Assembly (NCBI GenBank): GCA_044508625.1
Contig: JBIQHJ010000014.1
Coordinates: 4,839-68,838 of the forward strand
Direction of reading: 5' to 3'
From: Castellaniella sp044508625
GTDB taxonomy: Bacteria; Pseudomonadota; Gammaproteobacteria; Burkholderiales; Burkholderiaceae_B
Length of the DNA: 64,000 bases
Part shown: piece by piece, positions 18,557-27,648 of the stretch
Layout of the letters: each line of letters begins with the position of its first letter
Position numbering within the stretch: position 1 is the stretch's first letter
Notes under the pieces: generated by a model
Database searches by the model: none
What the model was told of the DNA's origin: nothing
Seen by the model: only the letters and a program-made list of their open reading frames with translations
Position numbers and translations under genes: made by a program

Positions 18557-19609
18557 ATGGACAAACGCTCCGTCCTCGCATTGGCCGCCACCCTGGCCTT
18601 CTGCCTCCCCGCCGCGCAGGCCGCCGATACACCGTCTTCGGCCGAGCTGCGCCAGACCGCGCAGCAATTCTTCCAGCCCATACCGGACGCCGCCACGGTC
18701 ATCCAGGAGCGCAAGATCACCGAGCCCAAGATCGAGCTGGGCAGATGGCTATTCTTCGAGCCGCGCCTGTCGCGCAGCCACATCATCAGTTGCAATTCCT
18801 GTCACAGCGTGGGCACCGGCGGCTCGGACAACATCCAGACCTCGATCGGCCACGGCTGGCAGCATGGCCCGCGCAACTCGCCCACGGTGCTGAACGCGGT
18901 ATTCAACAGCGCGCAGTTCTGGGACGGCCGCGCCGCCGACCTCAAGGAGCAGGCCAAGGGCCCGGTGCAGGCCGGCGTCGAGATGAACAACACGCCGTCG
19001 CAGGTCGAGACCGTGCTCAAGAGCCTGCCCGAGTACGTCGAGCTGTTCACGCGCGCCTTCCCCGAGGAAAAGGATCCGGTGAACTTCGAGAACATGGCGC
19101 ACGCCATCGAGGCCTTCGAGAGCACGCTGGTGACGCCGAACTCGCGCTTCGACCAGTGGCTCAAGGGCCAGGACACCCTCGAGGTCACCGAGCTCAAGGG
19201 CCTGCACCTGTTCATGAGCAAGGGCTGCGTGGCCTGCCACCAGGGCGTGAACGTCGGCGGGCAAGGATACTTTCCCTTCGGCGTGATCAAGAAGCCCGGC
19301 GCCGAGATCCTGCCGCCCGACGACAAGGGCCGCTTCACGGTCACCAACACGGCCAGCGACGAGTACGTGTTCCGTGCCGGCCCGCTGCGCAACATCGCCC
19401 TGACCGCGCCCTATTTCCATAGCGGCGACGTCTGGTCCCTGGAGCAGGCCGTGGCCATCATGGGCTCGAGCCAGCTCGGGCAGGAGCTGAACCAGGACGA
19501 GGTCAAGGCCATCACGCAGTTCCTGCACACGCTGACCGGCGAACAGCCCAAGGTCGTGTATCCCATCCTGCCGCCCAGCACCAGCGCCACGCCGCGCCCG
19601 GAAAAGTAA
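18557..19609 (+). CDS. Di-haem cytochrome c peroxidase (CcpA/MauG family)
   Basis: A 350-residue exported protein. The signal peptide runs from MDKRSVLALAATLAFC to about AQAADT. Two c-type haem sites are present: CNSCH in the low-potential half and CVACH in the high-potential half, about 145 residues apart. The FFEPRLSRSHIISC and YFPFGVIKKPGAEI blocks are typical of the bacterial enzyme. It reduces periplasmic hydrogen peroxide to water using electrons from small cytochromes c. A perfect FNR-type box upstream suggests induction under low oxygen. The start ATG at 18557 follows an AGGAG ribosome site. MauG-like activities share the fold but usually differ at the haem-ligand level, so peroxidase is preferred. 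Confidence 0.9.
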   Translation: MDKRSVLALAATLAFCLPAAQAADTPSSAELRQTAQQFFQPIPDAATVIQERKITEPKIELGRWLFFEPRLSRSHIISCNSCHSVGTGGSDNIQTSIGHGWQHGPRNSPTVLNAVFNSAQFWDGRAADLKEQAKGPVQAGVEMNNTPSQVETVLKSLPEYVELFTRAFPEEKDPVNFENMAHAIEAFESTLVTPNSRFDQWLKGQDTLEVTELKGLHLFMSKGCVACHQGVNVGGQGYFPFGVIKKPGAEILPPDDKGRFTVTNTASDEYVFRAGPLRNIALTAPYFHSGDVWSLEQAVAIMGSSQLGQELNQDEVKAITQFLHTLTGEQPKVVYPILPPSTSATPRPEK

Positions 19610-19739
19610 GGCGGCGCAGCAAGGCGGCGCGCGGGGCCCGGATATCGGCAACGATCCGGGCCCCGGCGCGAGGGCCGGGCGATTTACATTCCATCGGCGC
19701 TGCCGGACAATGCGTCCAGGCTTCCCTCCCGGATCTCCG

Positions 19740-21167
19740 ATGACGCACGCCGCCCCGACCGCCGACGTTTCCTGGCTCTCAGGACTGGCCTCCACGCTGG
19801 AGGCCGAGCATGATTACCGCCCGCGCATCGAGGGCCGCGTGCCCGCCGCCCTGCGCGGCACGCTCTACCGCAACGGGCCGGGACGCTTCGACCGCGGCGG
19901 CGCGAGAAAGCGGCACCTGCTCGACGGCGACGGCATGATCCAGGCCTTCGACTTCGGCGGGGACGGGGTGCGCTACCGCAACCGCTACGTGCGCACCGCG
20001 AAATTCCTCGAGGAACAGCAGGCGGGCCGCCACACCCGGCCGACCTGGACCACGCGCGCGCCCGGCGGCCCCTGGCGCAACGCCGGCAAGCGCATCCGCT
20101 CGCAGGCCGGCGTCACCACGCTGGTCAAGAACGGCTGCCTGTACGCCTTCGACGAGGTCGGCCAGCCCTGGGGGCTGGACCCACGCACGCTCGAGACCCG
20201 CGGCGAGCAGGCGCTGGGGCCCGCCGGGACCCGCCTGGACTACAAGGCCCACACCAAGACGGACCCGGACACCGGCGACTGGGCGCTGATCGCCTTTCAG
20301 CACGGGCCGCGCAACCACGTGCACCTCGTCGAGCACGCGGCCGACGGCACGTTCAGGCGCCACCAGCGGGTGGCCTCGCCGCGCGCCGCCTACATCCACG
20401 ACTGGTTCCTGACCGGGCGCCACGCCCTGATCCTGCTGCATCCGCTCGAGCTGTCCCTGCCGGGCTATCTCGCGGGACTGCGCAGCTTCACCGAGAGCCT
20501 GGGCTGGGACGCCTCGCAGGGCAATCTGCTGATGGTGATCGATCGCTCGGGCGAGAATCCGCCCCGCATCCTCGAGGCACCCGCGAGTTTCATGTGGCAC
20601 AGCCTGAACGCCTACGAGCGCGATGGGACGATCATCGCCGACTTCGTCGGCTACGCGGCGCCCGATCATTTCATCGGCGAGCGCGCGGCTTTCCGCCGGA
20701 TCATGGAAGGCGCCATGGGCGAGGCCAGGCATCCGGGGCTGATGCGCCGCTATGTGATCGACCCGTCCCGGCGGCGGGTCGCCGAGGAGGTCCTGTGCGA
20801 GCGCAATTGCGAGTTTCCCGTCGTCGATCCGCGCCTCGCCACCCGCCCCCACCGGTACGCCTACGTCACCACGGCGCCCGGGCCCTCGGTCTTCCACAGC
20901 GGCCTCGCGCGCATCGACACCTCCGGCGGAGAGGCCGAGGTCATCGACATGGGGCCCCGCACCCACCTGGGCGAGCCGATCTTCGTGGCCGATCCGGCGG
21001 CCCGCGACGAACGCGGCTGGCTGCTGTCCCTGGGACTGGACGGTGCCAGCGGGACCTCGTTCCTCGGCATCTTTCCCAGCGACGCCCTGGCCGACGGACC
21101 GGTGGCGCGCATCTGGCTGACCCATCCCACCCCGCTGAGCTTCCACGGATACTGGCACCCGGCATGA
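19740..21167 (+). CDS. Carotenoid oxygenase (CCO)-family protein
   Basis: About 475 residues from the ATG at 19740. This family of seven-bladed beta-propellers cleaves double bonds of carotenoids or stilbenes at a four-histidine iron centre. All four histidine regions are present: DYKAHTKTD, YIHDWFLTGRH, SFMWHSLNAYERDG and, at the extreme C-terminus, LSFHGYWHPA. The N-terminal block LRGTLYRNGPGRFDRGG and the HLLDGDGMIQAFDF segment are also typical. No signal peptide is seen. No carotenoid synthesis genes are in the window, so the substrate (apocarotenoid, stilbene or lignin-derived compound) is open. The DUF2141 gene follows co-directionally after about 120 bases. Confidence 0.85.
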   Translation: MTHAAPTADVSWLSGLASTLEAEHDYRPRIEGRVPAALRGTLYRNGPGRFDRGGARKRHLLDGDGMIQAFDFGGDGVRYRNRYVRTAKFLEEQQAGRHTRPTWTTRAPGGPWRNAGKRIRSQAGVTTLVKNGCLYAFDEVGQPWGLDPRTLETRGEQALGPAGTRLDYKAHTKTDPDTGDWALIAFQHGPRNHVHLVEHAADGTFRRHQRVASPRAAYIHDWFLTGRHALILLHPLELSLPGYLAGLRSFTESLGWDASQGNLLMVIDRSGENPPRILEAPASFMWHSLNAYERDGTIIADFVGYAAPDHFIGERAAFRRIMEGAMGEARHPGLMRRYVIDPSRRRVAEEVLCERNCEFPVVDPRLATRPHRYAYVTTAPGPSVFHSGLARIDTSGGEAEVIDMGPRTHLGEPIFVADPAARDERGWLLSLGLDGASGTSFLGIFPSDALADGPVARIWLTHPTPLSFHGYWHPA

Positions 21168-21286
21168 TTCCCGCCAAGCGATCCTCCCCACCGATCCGCC
21201 CCCCTTTGCGCATGTGGGCGGAAATGGCCCCGGCGCGGTGGACGGCGGCTCCGACCAGGTCGACGACACCCCTGGCTTCGCCGACG

Positions 21287-21730
21287 ATGGCTCCGGTCCG
21301 GCTCGCAGCCGCCGTGGCCTTGCTGGCGGCCCTCGCCTGGCTCGCGCCGGCGCATGCGGCGGACCTCCGCATCGAGGTGCTCGGCGCCCGCAACGCGGAC
21401 GGGCACATGGCCATCGCGCTGTTCGCCGCGCCCGGCACGGGATTTCCCGGCGACGAAAAGCTGGCGGTCCGCCTCGTGCGCGTCCCCATCGACGAGGCCA
21501 GCGGCCGCTGCGCGACGACGCTCGAGGGCCTGCCCGCGGGCGGCTACGCGGCTGCCGTCTATCACGACCACGACGACAGCGGCAAGCTCGAGACCGGGCC
21601 GTTCGGGATGCCCAGGAAGCCCTATGGATTCTCCAACGACGCCGCCCCCGCCATGCGCGCGGCGCGCTTCGAGGAGGCGCGCTTCGAACTGCCCGAGGAC
21701 GGGGCGACGATCACGATCACGCTCAGATGA
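21287..21730 (+). CDS. DUF2141 domain secreted protein
   Basis: A 147-residue protein starting best at the ATG at 21287 (MAPVRLAAAVALLAALA), which begins a clean signal peptide cut near AHAADL. The mature part has the DUF2141 pattern: a beta-strand start LRIEVLGARNADGHMAIALF, the central GGYAAAVYHDHDDSGKLETG, and the MPRKPYGFSND block. The function of DUF2141 is unknown; the fold is predicted to be a small beta sandwich in the periplasm. An open frame extends upstream but lacks signal-peptide or domain character. It lies after the carotenoid-oxygenase gene and converges with the ClC gene. Confidence 0.8.
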   Translation: MAPVRLAAAVALLAALAWLAPAHAADLRIEVLGARNADGHMAIALFAAPGTGFPGDEKLAVRLVRVPIDEASGRCATTLEGLPAGGYAAAVYHDHDDSGKLETGPFGMPRKPYGFSNDAAPAMRAARFEEARFELPEDGATITITLR

Positions 21731-21763
21731 GACGGGCGAGCGGGCCTCGCGGGTCCGCCGGCG

Positions 21764-23134
21764 CTACTCCGGAGGAGGCCTCCGGCGCCGCGCGCTCCAC
21801 CAGCGCAGCAAGCCGTGCGAGAGATGGATCTTTTCCTGGCCGACCGGCATGTCGGCGCGCACGCGCACCCAGGACGATTTGGCGTAGGCCAGGCGCTGCT
21901 CGGGATAGACGCTGCGATGGCCGACGATCAGGTAGGCCGCGATGGCCGCGCCGGCCACGTAGATGGTGCCGACCACGCCGCCGAACAGCTCCACGCCCAT
22001 CAGCATGGCCGCCAGCGGCGTGTTGGAGGCGGCCGCCACGACGGAGACCAGGCCCACCGCCGCGCCCAGCGTCGGGCTGATGCCGAAGATATGCGCGAAG
22101 GCGTTGCCCGCCACGGCGCCGATCACGAACTGCGGCGTCACGATCCCGCCATAGAAGCCCGAGCCCAGGGTGATCGCCACGAGCAGCGTCTTCCAGAAGA
22201 ATCCCAGGTAGGGCATGGCCTCGCCCTCCAGCGCGCGGTCCATCAGCGGCAGGCTCAGCCCGAGGTAATCGGCGGGGATGAACTGCACCAGCGCGGCCAG
22301 CAGCAGGCCTCCGGCCAGGGGCATCAGGGGCGGCCAGATCCGCCAGCGGGCCTGGATGCGCAGGCACAGCCTGCGCGCGCCCAGCACCATGTCCACGAAT
22401 ATCCGCGCCGCCACGCCGCTCAGCATGCCGATCAGCACGGTCTTGAGGAACAGCAGCTCGGAGAACGACGGCAGTCCCGCGACCTCGTAGTACTCGTAGG
22501 GGATCCCCCAGGCCTTGCTGGTCTGGAATGCGGTGACACCCGCGATCATGGCCGGAAACAGGAAATCATGCCGGATCCGGCCGATGGCCAGCATCTCGAT
22601 GCCATAGAGCGCGCCGGCGATCGGGGTCCCGAACACGCTGGCGAAGCCGGCACTGACGCCGCAGGCGACGATGCGCTGCTGCAGCTCGGCATTGAGGCGG
22701 AACACCCGGCCGATGGCCGAGCCCAGCGAGGCGCCCAGGTGCGAGCAGGGGCCTTCCTTGCCGGCCGAGCCGCCGCAGGCCAGCGTCACGATGGCCGCCA
22801 CCGGCTTGATCGGCATGGTGCGCAGCGGCATCCGGCCGGCCTGCTCGAAGACCGCGGCCTGGATCGAATCCTTGAGTCCGCCGGCGCTCGCGCGATAACC
22901 GTAATACAGCAGCAGGCCGTTGGCCAGGCCGCCCAGCGGCAGCAGGATCACCTGCGCCCACATGGGAATGCCCACCGAGCGGTCGGTGAAGAAAAACAAG
23001 GCGTACAGGAAGACGCTGACCCCCGACCCCACCACGACGCCGACGATGGAGGCGAGCACCACCCATTGCACGACCGTCGCCAGCATGACGACCGGTTCGA
23101 GGATGGACAGGCGCGGCATGCGGGGAGCTTTCAT
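21764..23134 (-). CDS. ClC-family chloride channel or chloride/proton exchanger
   Basis: About 456 residues from the ATG at 23134 (MKAPRMPRLSI). It is a polytopic membrane protein with ClC signatures. The GKEGP filter and gating-glutamate motif occurs in CGGSAGKEGPCSHLG. A third filter segment, YGGIVTPQFVIGA, stands where GxFxP is usual. The gating glutamate is retained. No cytoplasmic CBS domains follow. A longer in-frame extension upstream overlaps thpR on the same strand and lacks membrane character. Whether it is a channel or a transporter cannot be decided; the proton glutamate of exchangers was not located with confidence. Confidence 0.87.
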   Translation of the reverse strand: MKAPRMPRLSILEPVVMLATVVQWVVLASIVGVVVGSGVSVFLYALFFFTDRSVGIPMWAQVILLPLGGLANGLLLYYGYRASAGGLKDSIQAAVFEQAGRMPLRTMPIKPVAAIVTLACGGSAGKEGPCSHLGASLGSAIGRVFRLNAELQQRIVACGVSAGFASVFGTPIAGALYGIEMLAIGRIRHDFLFPAMIAGVTAFQTSKAWGIPYEYYEVAGLPSFSELLFLKTVLIGMLSGVAARIFVDMVLGARRLCLRIQARWRIWPPLMPLAGGLLLAALVQFIPADYLGLSLPLMDRALEGEAMPYLGFFWKTLLVAITLGSGFYGGIVTPQFVIGAVAGNAFAHIFGISPTLGAAVGLVSVVAAASNTPLAAMLMGVELFGGVVGTIYVAGAAIAAYLIVGHRSVYPEQRLAYAKSSWVRVRADMPVGQEKIHLSHGLLRWWSARRRRPPPE

Positions 23135-23177
23135 GGCGGGACGCGGCGCCCCTCGCGGCGGGCCGGGGAAGGCGGAA

Positions 23178-23759
23178 TCATGGGGCGTCGCCCGGCGCCA
23201 CCGCGCACTCGGCGAGCGCCTCATAGTACGAGCCGGTCTCGCGCGGCATGGACGCCACCAGGACGCAGCGCCGCGGCCGCCAGGCGATGGGTCGCCCGCC
23301 GCCGAGGGGCGCCGGGTCCGCCGGCCCGGCCTTGCGCAGCAGCGAGACGTGGGGCCTGAAGGGCTCGTCCGAGGCCGGGAACCCGAGTTGCCGCAAGCGG
23401 GCCCACAGCTCGGCGTGCAGGGCATCCAGCCAGGCGGGCCAGGGCTCGGAAGGCCCGGCCCAGACGATGCGCGGCCCCTTGAAGCGCCCGAACCGATCCA
23501 GGACGAGCTCCCCGCCGCGCGGCGCCCAGGTCCGGATCATCTCGCACAGCGGCGGGATGCGATCGCCCGCGACCGTGCCGAGGAAGGCCAGGGTCAGGTG
23601 CAGCGTATCGCTGCGCATGGGCCGCCCGCCGCACAGCGCATGCGCACGCGCGGCGATGCGCGACAGCACGCGCGCCGTCCCCGGGTCGGGCCACAGCGCC
23701 ACGAACAGGCGCCTGGACCCCATGACGCCGGCCTTAGGGTGATTACCGGGTTCTGCCAT
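23178..23759 (-). CDS. thpR: RNA 2',3'-cyclic phosphodiesterase (2H/LigT family)
   Basis: About 193 residues from the ATG at 23759 (MAEPGNHPKAG); an inner ATG at 23723 (MGSRRLFVALWPD) is equally near the domain start. The two HxTx-type motifs of 2H phosphoesterases are present as HLTLAFLG and HVSLLRKA. The family opens 2',3'-cyclic phosphate RNA ends and can ligate tRNA halves in vitro. The gene precedes the ClC gene on the same strand and is divergent from the TAXI-TRAP operon. Confidence 0.87.
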   Translation of the reverse strand: MAEPGNHPKAGVMGSRRLFVALWPDPGTARVLSRIAARAHALCGGRPMRSDTLHLTLAFLGTVAGDRIPPLCEMIRTWAPRGGELVLDRFGRFKGPRIVWAGPSEPWPAWLDALHAELWARLRQLGFPASDEPFRPHVSLLRKAGPADPAPLGGGRPIAWRPRRCVLVASMPRETGSYYEALAECAVAPGDAP

Positions 23760-23772
23760 GAATATTTCCCTT

Positions 23773-23794
23773 GATACGATCACGAATGATACGA
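23773..23794. promoter_or_regulatory. Direct repeat GATACGA in thpR/TAXI-TRAP divergent region
   Basis: Two identical GATACGA heptamers start at 23773 and 23788 (15-base period) in the 100-base gap between divergent thpR and the TAXI-TRAP genes. Placement fits an operator, but no regulator is adjacent and the assignment is tentative. Confidence 0.35.
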
Positions 23795-23859
23795 CCACCA
23801 CCCCTCCGGCTCATCGGGCCAAAAGCCCGGGCCGGCGCCCCAGGACCCAAGGAGACATC

Positions 23860-24816
23860 ATGCACTCGACGAAATGGCTGGCGACGATCGCACTGGCCGC
23901 GGCCCTCATCGCGGCAGGCCCCGCGCACGCGCAGGCAAAGTTCATCAACATCCTGACCGGTGGACAGAGCGGCGTCTATTATCCACTAGGCGTGGCGCTG
24001 TCACAGATCTACAACAAGCACATCCCGGATGCGAAATCGACCGCCCAGGTCACCAAGGCCTCGGCCGAGAACATGAACCTGCTGCAGGCGGGCCGCGGCG
24101 AGCTCGCCTTCGCGCTGGCCGACACCGTGTCCGACGCCTACACCGGCAACGCCGAGGCGGGCTTCAAGGCCCCGCTCACCAAGCTGCGCGGCCTGTCGGC
24201 CACCTACAACAACTACATCCAGATCGTCGCCAACGCCGATTCCGGGATCAAGACCCTGTCCGACCTCAAGGGCAAGCGCATCTCGGTGGGCGCGGCGCGC
24301 TCGGGCACCGAGCTCAACGCGCGCGCCGTGCTCAAGGCCGCCGGCCTGAGCTACGGCGATTTCAGCAAGGTCGAGTACCTGCCGTTCGGCGAGTCCGTCG
24401 AGCTGATGAAAAACCGCCAGCTCGACGTCACCCTGCAATCCGCCGGCCTGGGGGTGTCCTCGATCCGCGACCTGGCCACCTCGGTCAAGATCGTCATCGT
24501 GCCCATCCCGGCCGACGTGATCGCCAAGATCGGCAACGCGGCCTACCAGCCCGCCACGATCCCGGCCGGCACCTACGAGGGCCAGTCGGCCGATACGCCG
24601 ACCGCGGCGGTGCCCAATTTCCTCATCACGCAAAGCGACGTCAGCGACGACCTGGCCTACCAGATGACCAAGGCGCTCTACGAAAACCTCGACACCCTCG
24701 CCTCGACCCACAACGCGGCCAAGGCCATCAAGCTCGAGAACGCCCTCAAGGGCATGCCCGTGCCGCTGCATCCGGGCGCCGAGCGCTACTACAAGGAAGC
24801 CGGCCTGATCAAATGA
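23860..24816 (+). CDS. TAXI-family TRAP transporter solute-binding protein
   Basis: A 318-residue periplasmic binding protein. Start ATG at 23860 (MHSTKWLATIALAAAL) gives a signal peptide ending near AHAQAKF, after an AGGAG ribosome site. The mature start FINILTGGQSGVYYPLGVALSQIYNK is the diagnostic TAXI block. LSDLKGKRISVGAARSGTE and VPNFLITQSDVSDDLAYQMTKALYENLD follow. TAXI proteins bind dicarboxylates or amino acids such as glutamate; the substrate here is unknown. It heads a three-gene operon with the fused TRAP permease and a DUF1850 protein, the normal architecture for this subfamily. Confidence 0.93.
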   Translation: MHSTKWLATIALAAALIAAGPAHAQAKFINILTGGQSGVYYPLGVALSQIYNKHIPDAKSTAQVTKASAENMNLLQAGRGELAFALADTVSDAYTGNAEAGFKAPLTKLRGLSATYNNYIQIVANADSGIKTLSDLKGKRISVGAARSGTELNARAVLKAAGLSYGDFSKVEYLPFGESVELMKNRQLDVTLQSAGLGVSSIRDLATSVKIVIVPIPADVIAKIGNAAYQPATIPAGTYEGQSADTPTAAVPNFLITQSDVSDDLAYQMTKALYENLDTLASTHNAAKAIKLENALKGMPVPLHPGAERYYKEAGLIK

Positions 24817-24832
24817 TGCCCATCGCCATCGC

Positions 24833-26851
24833 ATGAGTTCCGCCCACGACCTCGCCGACCGGCCCCTGCCGCGCTCCATTTTCTGGATCGCGGTGGCCTT
24901 CTCGTGCTTCCAGGTATGGACCGCCGCCTACAGCCCGATCTCGAGCCAGGTCGTGCGGGCCGTGCACGTCGGCTTCGTGCTGCTGATGATCTTCACGCTC
25001 CATCCGGGGCGCGGCGGGCGCGCGGGCCTGGCGCTGAGCTGGGCGCTGGGGCTGGCCGGCTTCGGCGCGAGCTTCTACCACTGGATCTACGAGGCCGACC
25101 TCACCGCGCGCGCCGGCCAGATGACCGACGGGGACATGGTGATCGGCATCCTCACCATCGTCCTGGTGTTCGAGGCCACGCGCCGGATCATGGGCTGGGC
25201 GCTGCCCATCATCTGCGGGATCTTCCTGCTGTATGGACTGTTCGGGCAGTACCTGCCGGGGCCGTTCATGCACCGCGGCTACGGCGTCGACCAGATCGTC
25301 AGCACCATGAGCTTCGGCGTCGAGGGGATCTACGGCACGCCCACCTACGTATCCTCGACCTACATCTACCTCTTTATACTGTTTGGCGCCTTTCTCGAGC
25401 AGGCCGGCATGATCGGCCTGTTCAGCGATTTTTCCATGGGCCTGGTGGGCCACACACGCGGCGGGCCGGCCAAGGTCGCCGTGATCAGCTCGGGCCTGAT
25501 GGGGACCATCAACGGCTCGGGCGTGGCCAATGTGGTGACCACCGGCCAGTTCACGATCCCGCTGATGAAGCGCTTCGGCTATTCGCCGGCCTTCGCGGGC
25601 GGGGTCGAGGCCACCTCGAGCATGGGCGGCCAGATCATGCCGCCGGTCATGGGCGCGGTGGCCTTCATCATGGCCGAGACGCTGAACATCCCCTACGTCG
25701 AGGTGGTCAAGGCCGCCATCATCCCGGCCCTCCTGTATTTCGGGACGGCCTTCTGGACGGTCCACCTCGAGGCGGGCCGCAAGGGCCTGCACGGCCTGCC
25801 CAAGGAGGAATGCCCCAATCCCTGGAAGGCCGTGCGCGACCGCTGGTACCTGCTGATCCCGCTGATCGGCCTGGTGGTGCTGCTGTTTTCCGGCTATACG
25901 CCGCTGTTCTCGGGCACGATCGGCCTGGGCCTGACGGTGATCCTGATCTTTGGCGCCGCCGTGATCAGGGGCGTGGGCAGCACGGCGATCCGCTACCTGT
26001 TCTGGGTGCTGCTGGGCTTCGCCTGCGCCGGCTTCCTGCGCTTCGGCGTCACGGATTTCTTTGCCATCACGGCGATTCTGGCCGCGTGGCTGCTGGCGCG
26101 CAAGCATGGCCTGGACACGATCCGGCTGGCCATCAACGCCCTGGCCGAAGGCGCGCGCAACGCCCTGCCGGTGGCCGCCGCCTGCGCGCTGGTGGGCGTC
26201 ATCATCGGCATCATCAACCTCACGGGCGTGGCCGCGGCCTTCGGCGGCGAGGTGATCGCCATCGGCGAGGACAACCTGTTCCTCGCCCTGTTCCTCACCA
26301 TGATCACCTGCCTGGTGCTGGGCATGGGCATCCCGACGATCCCCAACTACATCATCACCAGCTCGCTGGCCGCGCCCATCCTGCTCAAGCTCGGCGTGCC
26401 GCTGCTCGTGTCGCACATGTTCGTGTTCTATTTCGGAATCATGGCCGACCTGACCCCTCCCGTGGCGCTGGCCGCCTTCGCGGCGGCGCCCATCGCCCGC
26501 GAGAACGGCCTCAAGATCAGCATCCAGGCGCTGCGCGTGGCCGTGGCCGGCTTCGTCGTACCCTACATGGCGGTCTACAGCCCGGCCCTGATGCTGCAAG
26601 GCGGCGGCGTGCTGGCCGTGGCGTACATCGTGTTCAAGGCGGTGCTGGCGATCGGCCTGTGGGGCGCGGGGGTCACGGGCTTTCTCATGGCGCCCATCCG
26701 CTGGTTCGAGCGCGCCTACGTGATCCTCGCCGCCATGCTGCTGGTGGCCGCCGAGCCCTGGACCGACGACGCGGGCTTCGCCGCGTCGGCCTTGTTCCTC
26801 GCCTGGCACGCCTGGCGCACCCGGCGGGCGCGCCGCCAGGCCATGGCCTGA
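24833..26851 (+). CDS. TRAP transporter fused permease (4TM/12TM)
   Basis: A 672-residue integral membrane protein with about 16-18 helices, the fused small plus large TRAP permease typical of TAXI systems. It drives uptake using a sodium or proton gradient. DctM-like signatures include LMGTINGSGVANVVTTGQFTI, EATSSMGGQIMPPVMGAVAF and GMGIPTIPNYIITSSLAAP. It starts 16 bases after the binding-protein gene and the DUF1850 gene follows after 2 bases, so the three genes are one operon. Confidence 0.93.
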   Translation: MSSAHDLADRPLPRSIFWIAVAFSCFQVWTAAYSPISSQVVRAVHVGFVLLMIFTLHPGRGGRAGLALSWALGLAGFGASFYHWIYEADLTARAGQMTDGDMVIGILTIVLVFEATRRIMGWALPIICGIFLLYGLFGQYLPGPFMHRGYGVDQIVSTMSFGVEGIYGTPTYVSSTYIYLFILFGAFLEQAGMIGLFSDFSMGLVGHTRGGPAKVAVISSGLMGTINGSGVANVVTTGQFTIPLMKRFGYSPAFAGGVEATSSMGGQIMPPVMGAVAFIMAETLNIPYVEVVKAAIIPALLYFGTAFWTVHLEAGRKGLHGLPKEECPNPWKAVRDRWYLLIPLIGLVVLLFSGYTPLFSGTIGLGLTVILIFGAAVIRGVGSTAIRYLFWVLLGFACAGFLRFGVTDFFAITAILAAWLLARKHGLDTIRLAINALAEGARNALPVAAACALVGVIIGIINLTGVAAAFGGEVIAIGEDNLFLALFLTMITCLVLGMGIPTIPNYIITSSLAAPILLKLGVPLLVSHMFVFYFGIMADLTPPVALAAFAAAPIARENGLKISIQALRVAVAGFVVPYMAVYSPALMLQGGGVLAVAYIVFKAVLAIGLWGAGVTGFLMAPIRWFERAYVILAAMLLVAAEPWTDDAGFAASALFLAWHAWRTRRARRQAMA

Positions 26852-26853
26852 CC

Positions 26854-27267
26854 ATGCTCGCCGGACTGGGCGTGTGCCTGAGCCTGGCCGCCGCGCCGGC
26901 CGTCCCGCCGCGCTTCGTTCCCGTCCGGCAATTCACGCTGGCCTGGACGCATTCCATCGAAAAGATCCGCTGGGAGGAGGACTACGCCGTCCGGCTCGAC
27001 GCGGACGGCCGCCCGGTCCTCGTGCCCGGCCACGCGCGGATCCGCGGCTCGGGCGCCGGCATGGAGCCGCCCCCCGACGCGGTGCCGCGGCCCGGCGGCT
27101 GGTACGAGTACCAGCCGCGCACCGCGCCGCTGCACATCCTGCGCATGACGCGCTCGCCCTACACGGCCGACTACGACTGGTGCGTGGCGGGACGCTGCGA
27201 ACCCCTGCGCGCCGTCATGCCGACCGACGGCGGCGTAACGCTGCTGCGGCCCTGCGAGGGGCCTTAG
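26854..27267 (+). CDS. DUF1850 protein of the TAXI-TRAP operon
   Basis: A 137-residue protein starting at the ATG at 26854 (MLAGLGVCLSLAA), 2 bases after the permease. It has an N-terminal hydrophobic export segment, then the DUF1850 core: FTLAWTHSIEKIRWEEDYAV, GSGAGMEPPPDA and a GWYEYQP stretch. DUF1850 genes recur beside TAXI-TRAP permeases, so a periplasmic accessory role in transport is likely, but no activity is established. It has one cysteine pair near the C-terminus (DWCVAGRCEPL). It converges with the ExbD-like gene. Confidence 0.82.
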   Translation: MLAGLGVCLSLAAAPAVPPRFVPVRQFTLAWTHSIEKIRWEEDYAVRLDADGRPVLVPGHARIRGSGAGMEPPPDAVPRPGGWYEYQPRTAPLHILRMTRSPYTADYDWCVAGRCEPLRAVMPTDGGVTLLRPCEGP

Positions 27268-27324
27268 CGGGTGCCGCCGCCAGATCTCGCCCTGCCCCGC
27301 AGGCACTGCTGATACCTCTGTCCC

Positions 27325-27648
27325 TCATCGCCCCTGCGCGCCTTCCGGCACATACACCACGCTGCCGTCCTTCATGCGGTAGGCCACGCCCGCCTTCGTG
27401 CCTTCCCCCTGGCCCTGCTGGCCGGTCGACTTGAAGCGCTCGATCCGCTCGCCTTTCTTGACGATCATCTCCATGGTCGCCTCGCCGGCGTCGGTGATCA
27501 CCGTGACGTCCTGCCGCGTCAATATCTCGAGCAGCGGGTTGCGCGCGATCGTGATCAGCAGCGCCGCGATGATCACCAGGAAAATATCGATCAGGTTGAC
27601 GACCGACAGGATGGGATCGTCGGATTCGGTTTCGGCGAGGAACTTCAT
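27325..27648 (-). CDS. DUF2149 ExbD-like membrane protein (HmuV-like)
   Basis: A 107-residue protein from the ATG at 27648 (MKFLAETESDDPILSV). It has one N-terminal helix containing NLIDIFLVIIAALLI, with an aspartate (residue 21) placed like the proton-carrying aspartate in ExbD/TolR. A small periplasmic domain follows. It overlaps the MotA/TolQ/ExbB-like gene by 4 bases (27645-27648), so the pair are coupled and probably form a proton-driven motor. The same pair accompanies CobN-like proteins in Bacteroidota hmu operons and in some pseudomonads. A role energising the neighbouring chelatase is inference. Confidence 0.8.
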   Translation of the reverse strand: MKFLAETESDDPILSVVNLIDIFLVIIAALLITIARNPLLEILTRQDVTVITDAGEATMEMIVKKGERIERFKSTGQQGQGEGTKAGVAYRMKDGSVVYVPEGAQGR

